From: Chloroflexota bacterium
GTDB taxonomy: Bacteria; Chloroflexota; Dehalococcoidia; SZUA-161; SpSt-899
Reading direction: 5' to 3'
Assembly (NCBI GenBank): GCA_018725455.1
Contig: QLUN01000027.1
Coordinates: forward strand, 1-8,711
DNA: 8,711 bases
Shown: positions 1 through 6,718 of the stretch, one piece after another
How the letters are laid out: each line of letters starts with the position of its first letter
Position numbering within the stretch: the first letter of the stretch is position 1
The notes under the pieces: model-generated
Database searches by the model: none
Told to the model about the DNA's origin: nothing
What the model saw: the letters and a program-made list of their open reading frames with translations, nothing else
Program-made: the position numbers and the translations under genes

Positions 1-650
1 CCTTCTTTAGAATCTGTATAATGAAGAATGTTTGCATAGGGAGGATGAGCACAGATTAAATCTATAGAGTTATCTTGCAAGAATGATAAATTTCTGGCAT
101 CACCAACCAACAGTTCTGGCTCGTAAACATTCAAAGGGCTTTTTTCGTCAATAAAAGTTAGCTGCTTTGATTCTATGCTGAAATCTACGTTCTTCTTTGC
201 CAGTTCAATGGCTTTATCGTTAATATCAAATGCTATACACTTTCTTCCCAAAAGTTTGCATTCTACAGCAGTTGTTCCAGCACCACAGAAATAATCCAAA
301 ACTAATTCGCCTGGGTTTGAATATTTCAGAACCACATTTCTTGGGATATAAGGAGACCAATTGCCTCGGTATTCTCCACTATGAGTTGCCCAATTACCCC
401 GTTGCTTAAAACTCCAAACCGTAGTTTGTTCTTCTTTGAAATCTTTTGGATAAAGCGTTTTTATTTTTTTACAACCTCTTAAGATGCTAATATTAACGCC
501 ATGAGAGCGGGTAATAAGTCGTTCAATGTATCTAAATGTAACTCCATACTTCTGACCAATTTCTAAATCAGGGGTTCCTCTTGCCTTTTCCTGCAAGATT
601 GCATCCTGAAGTTCTTTTTCAGTTTTGAAACTTACTTTTTGATTGCTCAT
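1..650 (-). CDS. DNA methyltransferase, N4/N6 amino type (C-terminus outside window)
   Basis: This gene is open for 216 codons from ATG 648-650 and runs off the left edge without a stop. It has an S-adenosylmethionine-binding motif I, LDYFCGAGTTAVE, around residue 119, followed by a helix ending in AFDIN. About 80 residues later comes the catalytic motif IV as AHPPYANI (H202-Y205), the HPPY variant of the usual DPPY. The order motif I then IV with a short gap resembles gamma-type enzymes. Residues 1-55 are charged and include a possible helix-turn-helix (about 25-48). The product would methylate an exocyclic amino group of A or C in DNA; the target site is unknown. The start lies 11 nt after the histidine kinase stop, with a weak GGGA 4 nt upstream. 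Codons are much more AT-rich than in all neighbours, which suggests recent acquisition. No restriction endonuclease is visible, so it could be an orphan methylase or half of a restriction-modification system. Confidence 0.85.
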   Translation of the reverse strand, partial: MSNQKVSFKTEKELQDAILQEKARGTPDLEIGQKYGVTFRYIERLITRSHGVNISILRGCKKIKTLYPKDFKEEQTTVWSFKQRGNWATHSGEYRGNWSPYIPRNVVLKYSNPGELVLDYFCGAGTTAVECKLLGRKCIAFDINDKAIELAKKNVDFSIESKQLTFIDEKSPLNVYEPELLVGDARNLSFLQDNSIDLICAHPPYANILHYTDSKE

Positions 651-661
651 TATATCCCGAT

Positions 662-2074
662 TTAGCGGGTAGCCCCCCTTCCCCCCACCCATGTGGCCGG
701 CAGCCTGAAACTGAAAACGGAGCCTTGACCCTCCTTGCTCTTCGCCCAGATCTCGCCGCCGTGAGCCTGAACTATGTGCTTGGCAATGGCAAGCCCCAGT
801 CCGCTGCCCTCACTGGAACGGGCCTTATCCGCCTTGTAGAAGCGCTCAAAAACATGCGGCAGATCCTCCGCCGCGATGCCGGCACCGGTATCCTCCACGG
901 TGACTAAGACGCTCTCGCCCGCTGACTCAGCCGAGATAATTATCTTGCCGCCCCATGGAGTGAACTTGATGGCGTTATCAAGCAGGTTAGTCAGCACCTG
1001 CAGGATTCGTCCTCCCTCCGCCGGGATCATCGGCAATGAAGGATCGCATCGCCTCAAGATATCGATCTGCTTTCTTTGTGACTGCGGTTTCAGCTTGGTT
1101 ATGGCCTGGTCAATTACCGAATTCAAGTCTACCAGAGCCATTTTCAACTTGTTTTGCCCGGTCTCGATCCGAGAGAGTTCCGCCAGCTCGCGGACCAACT
1201 GGGTCATACGGTCAACCTCGCCGCCCATCATGGCCAGAAAGTCCTTGAGCTTCGGGCGGTCATCGATCGCTCCCTCGTTAAGGGTCTCCAGGACGGCTTT
1301 CATCGACGATAGAGGGGTTCTCAGTTCATGCGAGATATTGCCTACGAACTCCTGTCTCATCGTCTGGAAGCGCTTGACCTCAGTGAGGTCCTGAAATATG
1401 AGCAAGGCACCGCTCAGCCGGGGGGCGATTGTCAGTTGTCGGTTGTCGAGGGTACGGGGTGGGGGCTGACCCCTGACCCCAATCGGGGTAGCGATAACCC
1501 TGAGAAGCCGACCCCCGGAATCGATCTGCCCCGCCTGTTGCTGTCCGCTCTTCAGACACGACTGCAGAATACCGCTGATCTCATGGTCCGGGATTATTTC
1601 TATCAGGGGATATCCCTTTGCCGATTCTTCCTCGAAGCCAAAGAGTTTCTCGGCGGCTGGATTTGCCATGAGAACATTTCCTTCGAGGTTAGTCATCAAC
1701 ACGCCATCAACCATCGTCGAGAGCACTGCTGCTAGCATGTTCCTCTCGGTAGAGAGCGTGCCTATCGTCTGTTTAAGACTCTGCGCCATCTCGTTGAAGG
1801 CGTGCGCCAGTTCAGTGGATTCATCCCTTGTCCCGACGTAGACTTTCTGGTCTATCTCTCCCGATGTTATCCCTTCCATTGCCCGGGTAACCCCTCTAAT
1901 CGACCTGACGGTGGCCCGTGTGATAGAGAGCGCAACCAGCATAGCAATGCCCATCGCCAGAGCGAGGGTGATTATCACCGCGCGATCGATCCCCGCGAAG
2001 AATAATACCGCCATGCCAACTATCATGAGCAAGACAAAGGGTATGGTTATCCGCCATTTAATGCTGCCAAACAT
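662..2074 (-). CDS. membrane sensor histidine kinase (PhoR/WalK-like)
   Basis: This 470-residue kinase autophosphorylates on His249 and should pass the phosphate to the adjacent regulator. Domains in order: two membrane segments at about 7-28 and 32-52 with only a few residues between them, so there is no extracellular sensor domain; HAMP at about 50-105; PAS at about 115-220; HisKA with SHELRTPLSS; and a HATPase with N box (LTNLLDNAIKFTP), G1 (EDTGAGI), F box (FERFYKADKAR) and G2 (GSGLGLAIAKHIV). Sensing is therefore probably via membrane or cytoplasm. The ATG at 2072-2074 is preferred: it follows the regulator stop codon by 1 nt and has AAGG 5 nt upstream, which implies translational coupling. 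A GTG at 2096-2098 would add 8 residues. Residues 199-221 (sequence starting GVRGQPPPRTLDN) have no counterpart in the usual PAS-to-HisKA join and are encoded by a dispersed repeat. The reading frame stays open across it. Confidence 0.93.
   Translation of the reverse strand: MFGSIKWRITIPFVLLMIVGMAVLFFAGIDRAVIITLALAMGIAMLVALSITRATVRSIRGVTRAMEGITSGEIDQKVYVGTRDESTELAHAFNEMAQSLKQTIGTLSTERNMLAAVLSTMVDGVLMTNLEGNVLMANPAAEKLFGFEEESAKGYPLIEIIPDHEISGILQSCLKSGQQQAGQIDSGGRLLRVIATPIGVRGQPPPRTLDNRQLTIAPRLSGALLIFQDLTEVKRFQTMRQEFVGNISHELRTPLSSMKAVLETLNEGAIDDRPKLKDFLAMMGGEVDRMTQLVRELAELSRIETGQNKLKMALVDLNSVIDQAITKLKPQSQRKQIDILRRCDPSLPMIPAEGGRILQVLTNLLDNAIKFTPWGGKIIISAESAGESVLVTVEDTGAGIAAEDLPHVFERFYKADKARSSEGSGLGLAIAKHIVQAHGGEIWAKSKEGQGSVFSFRLPATWVGGRGATR
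1412..1480 (-). repeat. dispersed GC-rich palindromic element, in-frame copy inside the histidine kinase
   Basis: The stretch at 1453-1473 is identical over 21 nt to 7532-7552 in the cobU pseudogene, read on the coding strand in each case. The flanks are related but diverged: GGTCAGGGGTC before the core, and CAAC-rich tracts after it. The core can fold as GGGG-TCAG-CCCC, and the copy has GTCAG and CTGAC near its two ends. In the kinase the extra DNA is about 69 nt (23 codons), so the gene is not broken. Exact borders are estimated from the expected protein alignment, not from terminal repeats. Confidence 0.7.
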
Positions 2075-2075
2075 G

Positions 2076-2780
2076 CTAACCTTCGATCTTGTAGCCACTG
2101 CCTCTGACGGTTATCAGTCGTCTGGGTTTTGACGGATCAGACTCTATTTTCTCCCGAAGCCAGCGAATGTGAACATCCACCGTGCGGGTGTCCACGGCGT
2201 AGTCATAGCCCCAAACACGTTCCAGGAGGTGCTCCCGCGAAAAGACCCGCCCCTTGTTCCTCACCAGGAAGACAAGGAGATCGTACTCCTTTGGGTTAAG
2301 AGTGACGACAGATTCTCCCAGAGTAACTTTGTGACTGCCAGGGTCTATCTCCAGGTCGTCTATCCTTAGCACACCCTCCTCAGCGCTTTGGGGTCCGGAC
2401 TGCGCTGCGGCGCGGCGCAGTAAGGCTTTAATGCGAGCCTTGAGTTCACGCATGCTGAAGGGCTTGGCCATATAGTCATCAGCACCCCATTCCAGGCCAA
2501 GCACCTTGTCTATTTCTTCGCCTTTGGCGGTGAGCATCAGGATGGGCACGGCCATGTCCTTGCGCAGGATACGGCAGACCTCGAAACCGTCCAGTTGGGG
2601 CAGCATGATGTCGAGGATGATCAGATCGGGCGACTCAGAGCGCGCCGAGTCTAACGCTTGAATGCCGTTAACTGCGGTGACCACCGCATACCCCTCTTTC
2701 TCGAGATTGTAACGCAACGCTTCAAGCAGGGTATATTCGTCTTCTACTATCAGGATCTTAGTGAAACGTCTGGCAGACAT
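2076..2780 (-). CDS. OmpR/PhoB-family response regulator
   Basis: This 234-residue DNA-binding regulator is controlled by phosphorylation. The receiver domain (about 7-122) has the acidic pair E13/D14, the phosphoacceptor D57 in LIILDIMLP, T84 in LMLTAKG and K106 in MAKPFSMREL. The C-terminal winged helix (about 135-233) has the family pattern LNPKEYDLLVFLV, the WGYDY turn, the recognition region RTVDVHIRWLREKIE and the ending TVRGSGYKIEG. It is first in a leftward transcript with the kinase directly after it, so the two are a cognate pair. Sequence style is close to PhoP/PhoB/WalR, but the signal and regulon cannot be read from the window. The ATG at 2778-2780 has only a poor ribosome-binding site (GAGG about 11 nt upstream). 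No convincing leftward promoter was found in the divergent region. Confidence 0.95.
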   Translation of the reverse strand: MSARRFTKILIVEDEYTLLEALRYNLEKEGYAVVTAVNGIQALDSARSESPDLIILDIMLPQLDGFEVCRILRKDMAVPILMLTAKGEEIDKVLGLEWGADDYMAKPFSMRELKARIKALLRRAAAQSGPQSAEEGVLRIDDLEIDPGSHKVTLGESVVTLNPKEYDLLVFLVRNKGRVFSREHLLERVWGYDYAVDTRTVDVHIRWLREKIESDPSKPRRLITVRGSGYKIEG

Positions 2781-2796
2781 TTGATTGGCGAGCCTC

Positions 2797-2816
2797 GGGG
2801 CAAATAAATTCGCCCC
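2797..2816. repeat. small inverted repeat upstream of the response regulator
   Basis: GGGGC (2797-2801) and GCCCC (2812-2816) flank an A/T-rich 10-nt loop and are followed by a C-rich run. The site is 17-36 nt upstream of the regulator start, so it would be in its 5' leader. It looks like the short dispersed palindromes found between genes in many GC-rich genomes. It could also be an operator. Only one copy is present in this window. Confidence 0.4.
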
Positions 2817-3070
2817 CTACCCCCATATTTCGGCAATTTCCTACTTACCGATGTTGAAGATACCCCTGGCGCTGTCCATCCGCTGCCTGGGGGTCGGGTT
2901 GGCTGAGATTGGTCACTCATCTAACGCTGAGTGCGAAGCTACGGCCGGTCTCCACTGGATGGAGGATCATTTGTTGGTTGAAAATGCGATAAGGAGCTTT
3001 GACGAGCTGGGAGACGAGTTTAAGATAAGGCTCACTACGGACGCAAAGATTGGCATCGCTGTTGTTACTA

Positions 3071-3099
3071 TTGACAAACCTCCGCAAACAAGGTATAAT
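3071..3099 (+). promoter_or_regulatory. sigma-70 promoter for the kamA operon
   Basis: TTGACA at 3071-3076 and TATAAT at 3094-3099 match both consensus boxes perfectly, with the ideal 17-nt spacing. Transcription should begin near 3106, leaving a leader of about 170 nt before the kamA start. This is the strongest promoter-like sequence in the window and suggests substantial constitutive expression unless the leader or an operator modulates it. Confidence 0.85.
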
Positions 3100-3194
3100 A
3101 CAAATGAAAATTCATGTATAGTATAACAGGTTAAAAAGGTTAGGACAAGAGTTTCCGGTATAGCCGTAAAAATAATATGAAAGGGGGGTATGAG

Positions 3195-3238
3195 CGAATA
3201 GTCTTTGAAAAAACAACTGTCAAAAATCATTCTATTCG
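3195..3238 (+). promoter_or_regulatory. leader hairpin upstream of kamA
   Basis: CGAATAG (3195-3201) pairs perfectly with CTATTCG (3232-3238) across a 30-nt A-rich loop. GAGC (3192-3195) and GCTC (3241-3244) could alternatively extend the stem past a small bulge. It sits in the transcribed leader about 20 nt before the ribosome-binding site, so it could affect translation or be a regulator site. It matches no riboswitch class that I recognise. Confidence 0.3.
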
Positions 3239-3260
3239 AAGCTCGATTGTTTATAATCAT

Positions 3261-3277
3261 AGGAGGAAAATAGATTG
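3261..3277 (+). promoter_or_regulatory. ribosome-binding site fixing the TTG start of kamA
   Basis: A perfect AGGAGG at 3261-3266 is followed by 8 nt and then TTG at 3275-3277. No ATG or GTG lies at a suitable distance in frame, so the gene starts with TTG. Confidence 0.8.
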
Positions 3278-4669
3278 AAAACACCTGCGGCAAAACTTGC
3301 CCGTCAATTTAGAGATAAATCAGAGAAATGCCACCGCGAAAGCTATAGCAGCAGCAAGGCGGAAGATGAACCTCCTGGCAGATTTGATATTTCTGGCAAT
3401 CTGGAGGAAGAACCTCCAAGTACTAAGTCCACTAACAGGCGCAGGTTTTTCGAGGATATTCCCGATGTAACCTGGTATGACTGGAAGTGGCAGTTCCGCA
3501 ATCGAATCACAAGTGTCGAGCAACTATCACAGTTAATTCCTCTATCGGCTCAGGAGCAGGCGCAGCTCAGGCTGGTAACAACGCGCTACCCCCTCTCGGT
3601 GCCCCCCTACTATCTGTCATTGATTGACCCGGATAACCCCGATGACCCCCTAAGAAAACAGGCGATACCTTCCGTCCTGGAAATGACCATGAGTTCGATT
3701 GGTATGGAAGACCCGCTGGAGGAGAAGAAGGACTCTGTGGTACCGGGACTGGTACATCGCTACCCTGACCGGGCGCTCATGGTACTTACCGACATCTGTC
3801 CCATGCTCTGCCGGCACTGCAGCCGCAAGAGGGAATGGCAGAATGGCAGTTGGGTGCGCACCCCGGCTGAGGTCGAAGCCATGCTCGACTATATACGTCA
3901 GCACAAGGTCATCAGAGATATCATTATCTCCGGCGGTGACCCGCTGACACTGTCTACCCGCCGTCTGGAAGAGATTCTTTCCCGAATAAGACAGATAAGG
4001 CACGTGGAAATTATCCGCATTGGCAGCAGGTTTCCAGTGGTGCTGCCCCAGCGTATAGATGCGGAATTGTGTGCGATGCTGGCTAAATACGGGCCCATAT
4101 GGCTTAATACGCACTTCAACCATGCTCGGGAAATAACCCCGGAAGCCGCGGAGGCGTGTGACCGCCTTTTGCGTAGCGGCGTTCCGCTGAACAACCAGTC
4201 CGTCCTGTTGCACGGCATAAATGACAGCGTTGCGGCACAGACAGCTCTCTGTCAGGGGTTGCTGAGGATAAAGGTGCGGCCCTATTACTTATTCCAGTGC
4301 GATGAAGTGCAGGGCACCGAGCACTTGCGCACACCGGTGGAGGTTGGCATTGAGATTATCGAAGGTATGCGGGGGCATACCTCAGGGCTGGCTGTTCCCG
4401 CCTTCGTGATAGACCTGCCGCACGGTGGTGGCAAAATTCCCCTCCAGCCAAGCTATGTACTGGCGCAGACTGATGGCGGGCTGGTGTTGAGGAACTACCA
4501 GAACCGCATATTTCACTACCGTAACCCAATGAGGCACATGCGCGAAGAATACCCCGTCGAGGTGCAGTGCCCAATCGATGGTACGACTGTAAGCCCGCCC
4601 GAAGATACCGTCTGTAAATTTGGGTTGGGAGGAGCGGCAAATGCGGATAGGGTTATCGTACGATCTTAA
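3275..4669 (+). CDS. kamA: lysine 2,3-aminomutase-type radical SAM enzyme
   Basis: This 464-residue cytoplasmic enzyme is predicted to move the alpha-amino group of an amino acid to the beta carbon, most likely L-lysine to beta-lysine, using S-adenosylmethionine, a [4Fe-4S] cluster and PLP. The cluster cysteines are C175, C179 and C182 (CPMLCRHC). The PLP lysine is K387 in PHGGGKIP. D343 (YLFQCDE) and D380 (FVIDLP) match the two aspartates that hold the lysine side-chain amine in clostridial lysine aminomutase (D293, D330), with a constant offset of 50, which argues for a basic substrate rather than glutamate. The zinc-site cysteine of the clostridial enzyme is serine here (S318), and the C-terminal Cys cluster is absent. 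The first ~50 residues are an extra, polar, low-complexity extension. The gene is first in the operon and overlaps the next gene by 29 nt. Other beta-amino acids remain possible. Confidence 0.92.
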   Translation: MKTPAAKLARQFRDKSEKCHRESYSSSKAEDEPPGRFDISGNLEEEPPSTKSTNRRRFFEDIPDVTWYDWKWQFRNRITSVEQLSQLIPLSAQEQAQLRLVTTRYPLSVPPYYLSLIDPDNPDDPLRKQAIPSVLEMTMSSIGMEDPLEEKKDSVVPGLVHRYPDRALMVLTDICPMLCRHCSRKREWQNGSWVRTPAEVEAMLDYIRQHKVIRDIIISGGDPLTLSTRRLEEILSRIRQIRHVEIIRIGSRFPVVLPQRIDAELCAMLAKYGPIWLNTHFNHAREITPEAAEACDRLLRSGVPLNNQSVLLHGINDSVAAQTALCQGLLRIKVRPYYLFQCDEVQGTEHLRTPVEVGIEIIEGMRGHTSGLAVPAFVIDLPHGGGKIPLQPSYVLAQTDGGLVLRNYQNRIFHYRNPMRHMREEYPVEVQCPIDGTTVSPPEDTVCKFGLGGAANADRVIVRS

Positions 4670-5645
4670 GGAGACGGTAGCGATACAGCAGACTGGCTGC
4701 GATGATGCTTATGAAGAGTATGACTCCCCAGAGACAGTGGAGCTAATAGCTGCTTCTCTAGAAACTGAGGGGCATGTGGCGGTCATGCTCGGTGGTGGCA
4801 GGGAGTTTCTCGAAAATATCCTGCGCCATCAGGTGGACTTCATCTTTAATATCGCCGAAGGGCGGGGTACCCACCGCAGCAGGGAAGCCCAGGTGCCTTC
4901 CATACTGGAGATGCTGGACATCCCCTATTCCGGCTCAGACCCCCAGTGTCTTGCCATAAGCCTGGATAAACCGCTGACGAAAAAGCTGGTGGCATCAGCC
5001 GGGGTGCACACCCCAAAGTGGTGTGTAATCACTGATAGTCAAGGGCTTTATCAGAAAGAAGCTAACGGTTTTCCCTTCCCGGCCATCGTCAAACCGGCGT
5101 ACGAAGGCTCAAGCAAGGGGATTCGTCTCACTTCAGTGGTGGAAGACTCCAACCAGGCGATTGAGGTAATAGAGAGCTTACTGGGCAAATACCAGCAGCC
5201 GGTGATGATTGAAGAGTTTATCGCCGGTGATGAGGTTACCATGGGCATCGTCGGCAACAGCCCGCCCCGAGTGCTGGGCATGATGCGCATACTGCCCAAA
5301 AGGAGAGATGGCCATTTCGTCTACTCGCTTGAGGTGAAACGCGATTACCTGAATCTGGTGGAGTATGAATGCCCCGTTCACCTTGAGCGGAAGGTGCTGC
5401 ATAACCTGGAGCATTCCGGGCTCGCTGCTTTCGAGGCTCTCGGGTGCCGGGACTTCGCCCGGGTGGACTTCAGAGTCAGCCCGCAGGGAATTCCGTACTT
5501 TCTGGAAATCAATCCTCTTCCGGGGCTTGGCACACACAGTGACCTGGTTATTATGGCGAAAAGGCTGGGATGGTCTCATCAAGGACTGATAGCTGCGGTG
5601 CTTAACACTGCGCTTGAGAGGTGCCCGCAGTGCGTACGCGTATAA
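4641..5645 (+). CDS. ATP-grasp ligase, D-Ala-D-Ala ligase-like (first)
   Basis: This 334-residue enzyme has a D-Ala-D-Ala-ligase-type ATP-grasp fold and should activate a carboxylate as acyl phosphate and join it to an amine. Visible elements: the N-terminal domain ends in FIFNIAEG and the DIPYSGSDPQCLAISLDK stretch; the ATP lysine is K151 (IVKPAYEGSSKG); hinge residues are E191/E192 (MIEEFIAGDEV); magnesium ligands are D276 (ARVDFR), E289 and N291 (FLEINPLPGLG). Authentic Ddl has an LHG-x-x-GEDG motif where this protein has FN-x-x-EG, so it is probably not the peptidoglycan enzyme. ATG 4641 is chosen because GGAGGAG ends 6 nt before it. It overlaps kamA by 29 nt and the next gene by 16 nt, so it is translated with both. 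A likely role is ligation of the beta-amino acid; substrates are not determinable from sequence. Confidence 0.85.
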   Translation: MRIGLSYDLKETVAIQQTGCDDAYEEYDSPETVELIAASLETEGHVAVMLGGGREFLENILRHQVDFIFNIAEGRGTHRSREAQVPSILEMLDIPYSGSDPQCLAISLDKPLTKKLVASAGVHTPKWCVITDSQGLYQKEANGFPFPAIVKPAYEGSSKGIRLTSVVEDSNQAIEVIESLLGKYQQPVMIEEFIAGDEVTMGIVGNSPPRVLGMMRILPKRRDGHFVYSLEVKRDYLNLVEYECPVHLERKVLHNLEHSGLAAFEALGCRDFARVDFRVSPQGIPYFLEINPLPGLGTHSDLVIMAKRLGWSHQGLIAAVLNTALERCPQCVRV

Positions 5646-6718
5646 CCATTGTCTATAACGAGCCGCTTCATTCCCGTTATGACACCGTCGGTGAAGATAA
5701 AGCGGTGCTCGGTGTCCTTGAGGCGGTGGAGGCGGTGCATGGGGCTTTGCTTGAGCTTGGGCATAGCGTTGTTCGAGTTCCTGTTGCGCCGCCGATTGAG
5801 CGAGCCGGGAGGGAGTTGAGAACACTCCGTGCGGACCTGGTTTTCAACCTTTTTGAGGGATTCTGCGGCTACCCGGAGACTGAAGATGTGGTGCCGGAGG
5901 TTATATCAAAGACCGGGATACCCTTTACCGGCTGTCCGGCAGCAGCGCTCAGGTTATCTCTGGACAAAGCCAATGTCAAGGTGATGCTCAAAGCTGCTGG
6001 AATCCGCACGCCAGACTTTCAGCTATTAAATCCCGAGACACTGCACCGGTTCCGGTTGGGTTACCCCTGCATGGTTAAGCCGCGCGGTGAGGACGCCAGC
6101 CATGGCCTGTCACCGGAAAGCATAGTAAGCGATTTTGTTGCCCTGGAAAAGCAGGTTAGATTCGTAAGCAACACTTACCGTGGGAGTGTCCTGGTTGAGA
6201 AATTCGTCGATGGGCACGAGTTCAATGCCACCGTTCTGGGTAAATCAGAAGGCGTCGTTCTGCCCCCGTCGGAAATCGTCTATTCCCTGCCTCCGGGAAT
6301 GCCCAGAATTCTCACCTTTGCCGCCAAGTGGGAGCCTGACAGCCTTTACTTTCAGGGTACCAGAGTAATCTGCCCGGCCAGCGTCGGGGTTGAAGAACGG
6401 CAGCGAATAATGGAGACGGCGGCGGCGGCTTTTAAACTGCTCGGCTGCGCTGGCTATGCCAGAGTGGATATGCGGATGGATGAAGATGGAGAATTAAGTG
6501 TCATTGAGGTAAACCCTAACCCTGACATCTCTCCCGGCGCCGGCGCGGTGCTTCAGGCGGCAGCCGCCGGTATGTCTTACACTCAATTTGTTGAAAAAAT
6601 AGTACAACTGGCTCTCGATGGTAAAAGCAATGAAAATCAATATTCGCCCCATGGCTCGCGAAGACAAGCCCAGCATAATGAAAATACTGCACCATACGCC
6701 GGAGTTCAAACCTTCTGA
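5630..6718 (+). CDS. ATP-grasp ligase, D-Ala-D-Ala ligase-like (second)
   Basis: This second, clearly diverged ATP-grasp ligase has 362 residues. It shares the architecture of the first: FNLFEGFCG in the N-terminal domain, TGIPFTGC followed by SLDKANVK, K150 (CMVKPRGEDASHG), E190 (VEKFVDGHEFN), D280 (ARVDMR), E293 and N295 (VIEVNPNPDIS). The active-site loop GEDASHG and the NPNPD ending differ from its neighbour, so it probably uses another substrate rather than being a redundant copy. GTG 5630 is preferred because GAGAGG lies 8 nt upstream; GTG 5621 would add three residues. The ATP-grasp fold ends at about residue 330. The last 30 or so residues, polar and non-helical, are simply the acetyltransferase start region read in another frame, so they are probably a late extension after loss of an earlier stop. 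Confidence 0.85.
   Translation: MRTRITIVYNEPLHSRYDTVGEDKAVLGVLEAVEAVHGALLELGHSVVRVPVAPPIERAGRELRTLRADLVFNLFEGFCGYPETEDVVPEVISKTGIPFTGCPAAALRLSLDKANVKVMLKAAGIRTPDFQLLNPETLHRFRLGYPCMVKPRGEDASHGLSPESIVSDFVALEKQVRFVSNTYRGSVLVEKFVDGHEFNATVLGKSEGVVLPPSEIVYSLPPGMPRILTFAAKWEPDSLYFQGTRVICPASVGVEERQRIMETAAAAFKLLGCAGYARVDMRMDEDGELSVIEVNPNPDISPGAGAVLQAAAAGMSYTQFVEKIVQLALDGKSNENQYSPHGSRRQAQHNENTAPYAGVQTF

Larger units (their letters stand above)
2781..3274. other. divergent intergenic region, 494 nt
   Basis: This region lies between the leftward two-component genes and the rightward kamA operon. It contains the small palindrome (2797-2816), the kamA promoter and the kamA leader, listed separately. A rightward frame is open from ATG 2848 to 3126 (about 92 codons) with fairly gene-like codons up to about 3085. 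It lacks a ribosome-binding site, matches no family I recognise, and its end overlaps the promoter. It may be the remnant of an older gene. I do not call it as a gene. Confidence 0.5.

Noticed and set aside
3252..3257. Second TATAAT upstream of kamA
   Set aside because: Only 3 nt before the ribosome-binding site, with no -35 box, so a transcript from it would begin at or after that site.
2967..3293. Leftward 108-codon frame in the divergent region
   Set aside because: It lies across the consensus kamA promoter and leader, shows no family resemblance and uses hydrophobic, biased codons typical of a chance frame.
3650..4213. Leftward 187-codon frame inside kamA
   Set aside because: It is fully antisense to conserved catalytic parts of KamA and resembles no protein; a shadow of the GC-rich coding strand.
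5178..5825. Leftward 215-codon frame across the two ligases
   Set aside because: It is antisense to conserved ATP-grasp motifs of both genes and has low-complexity composition.
4641..6718. Annotation as peptidoglycan D-Ala-D-Ala ligases
   Set aside because: The LHG-x-x-GEDG motif is absent in both, two unlike copies lie side by side, and the neighbours are not cell-wall genes.
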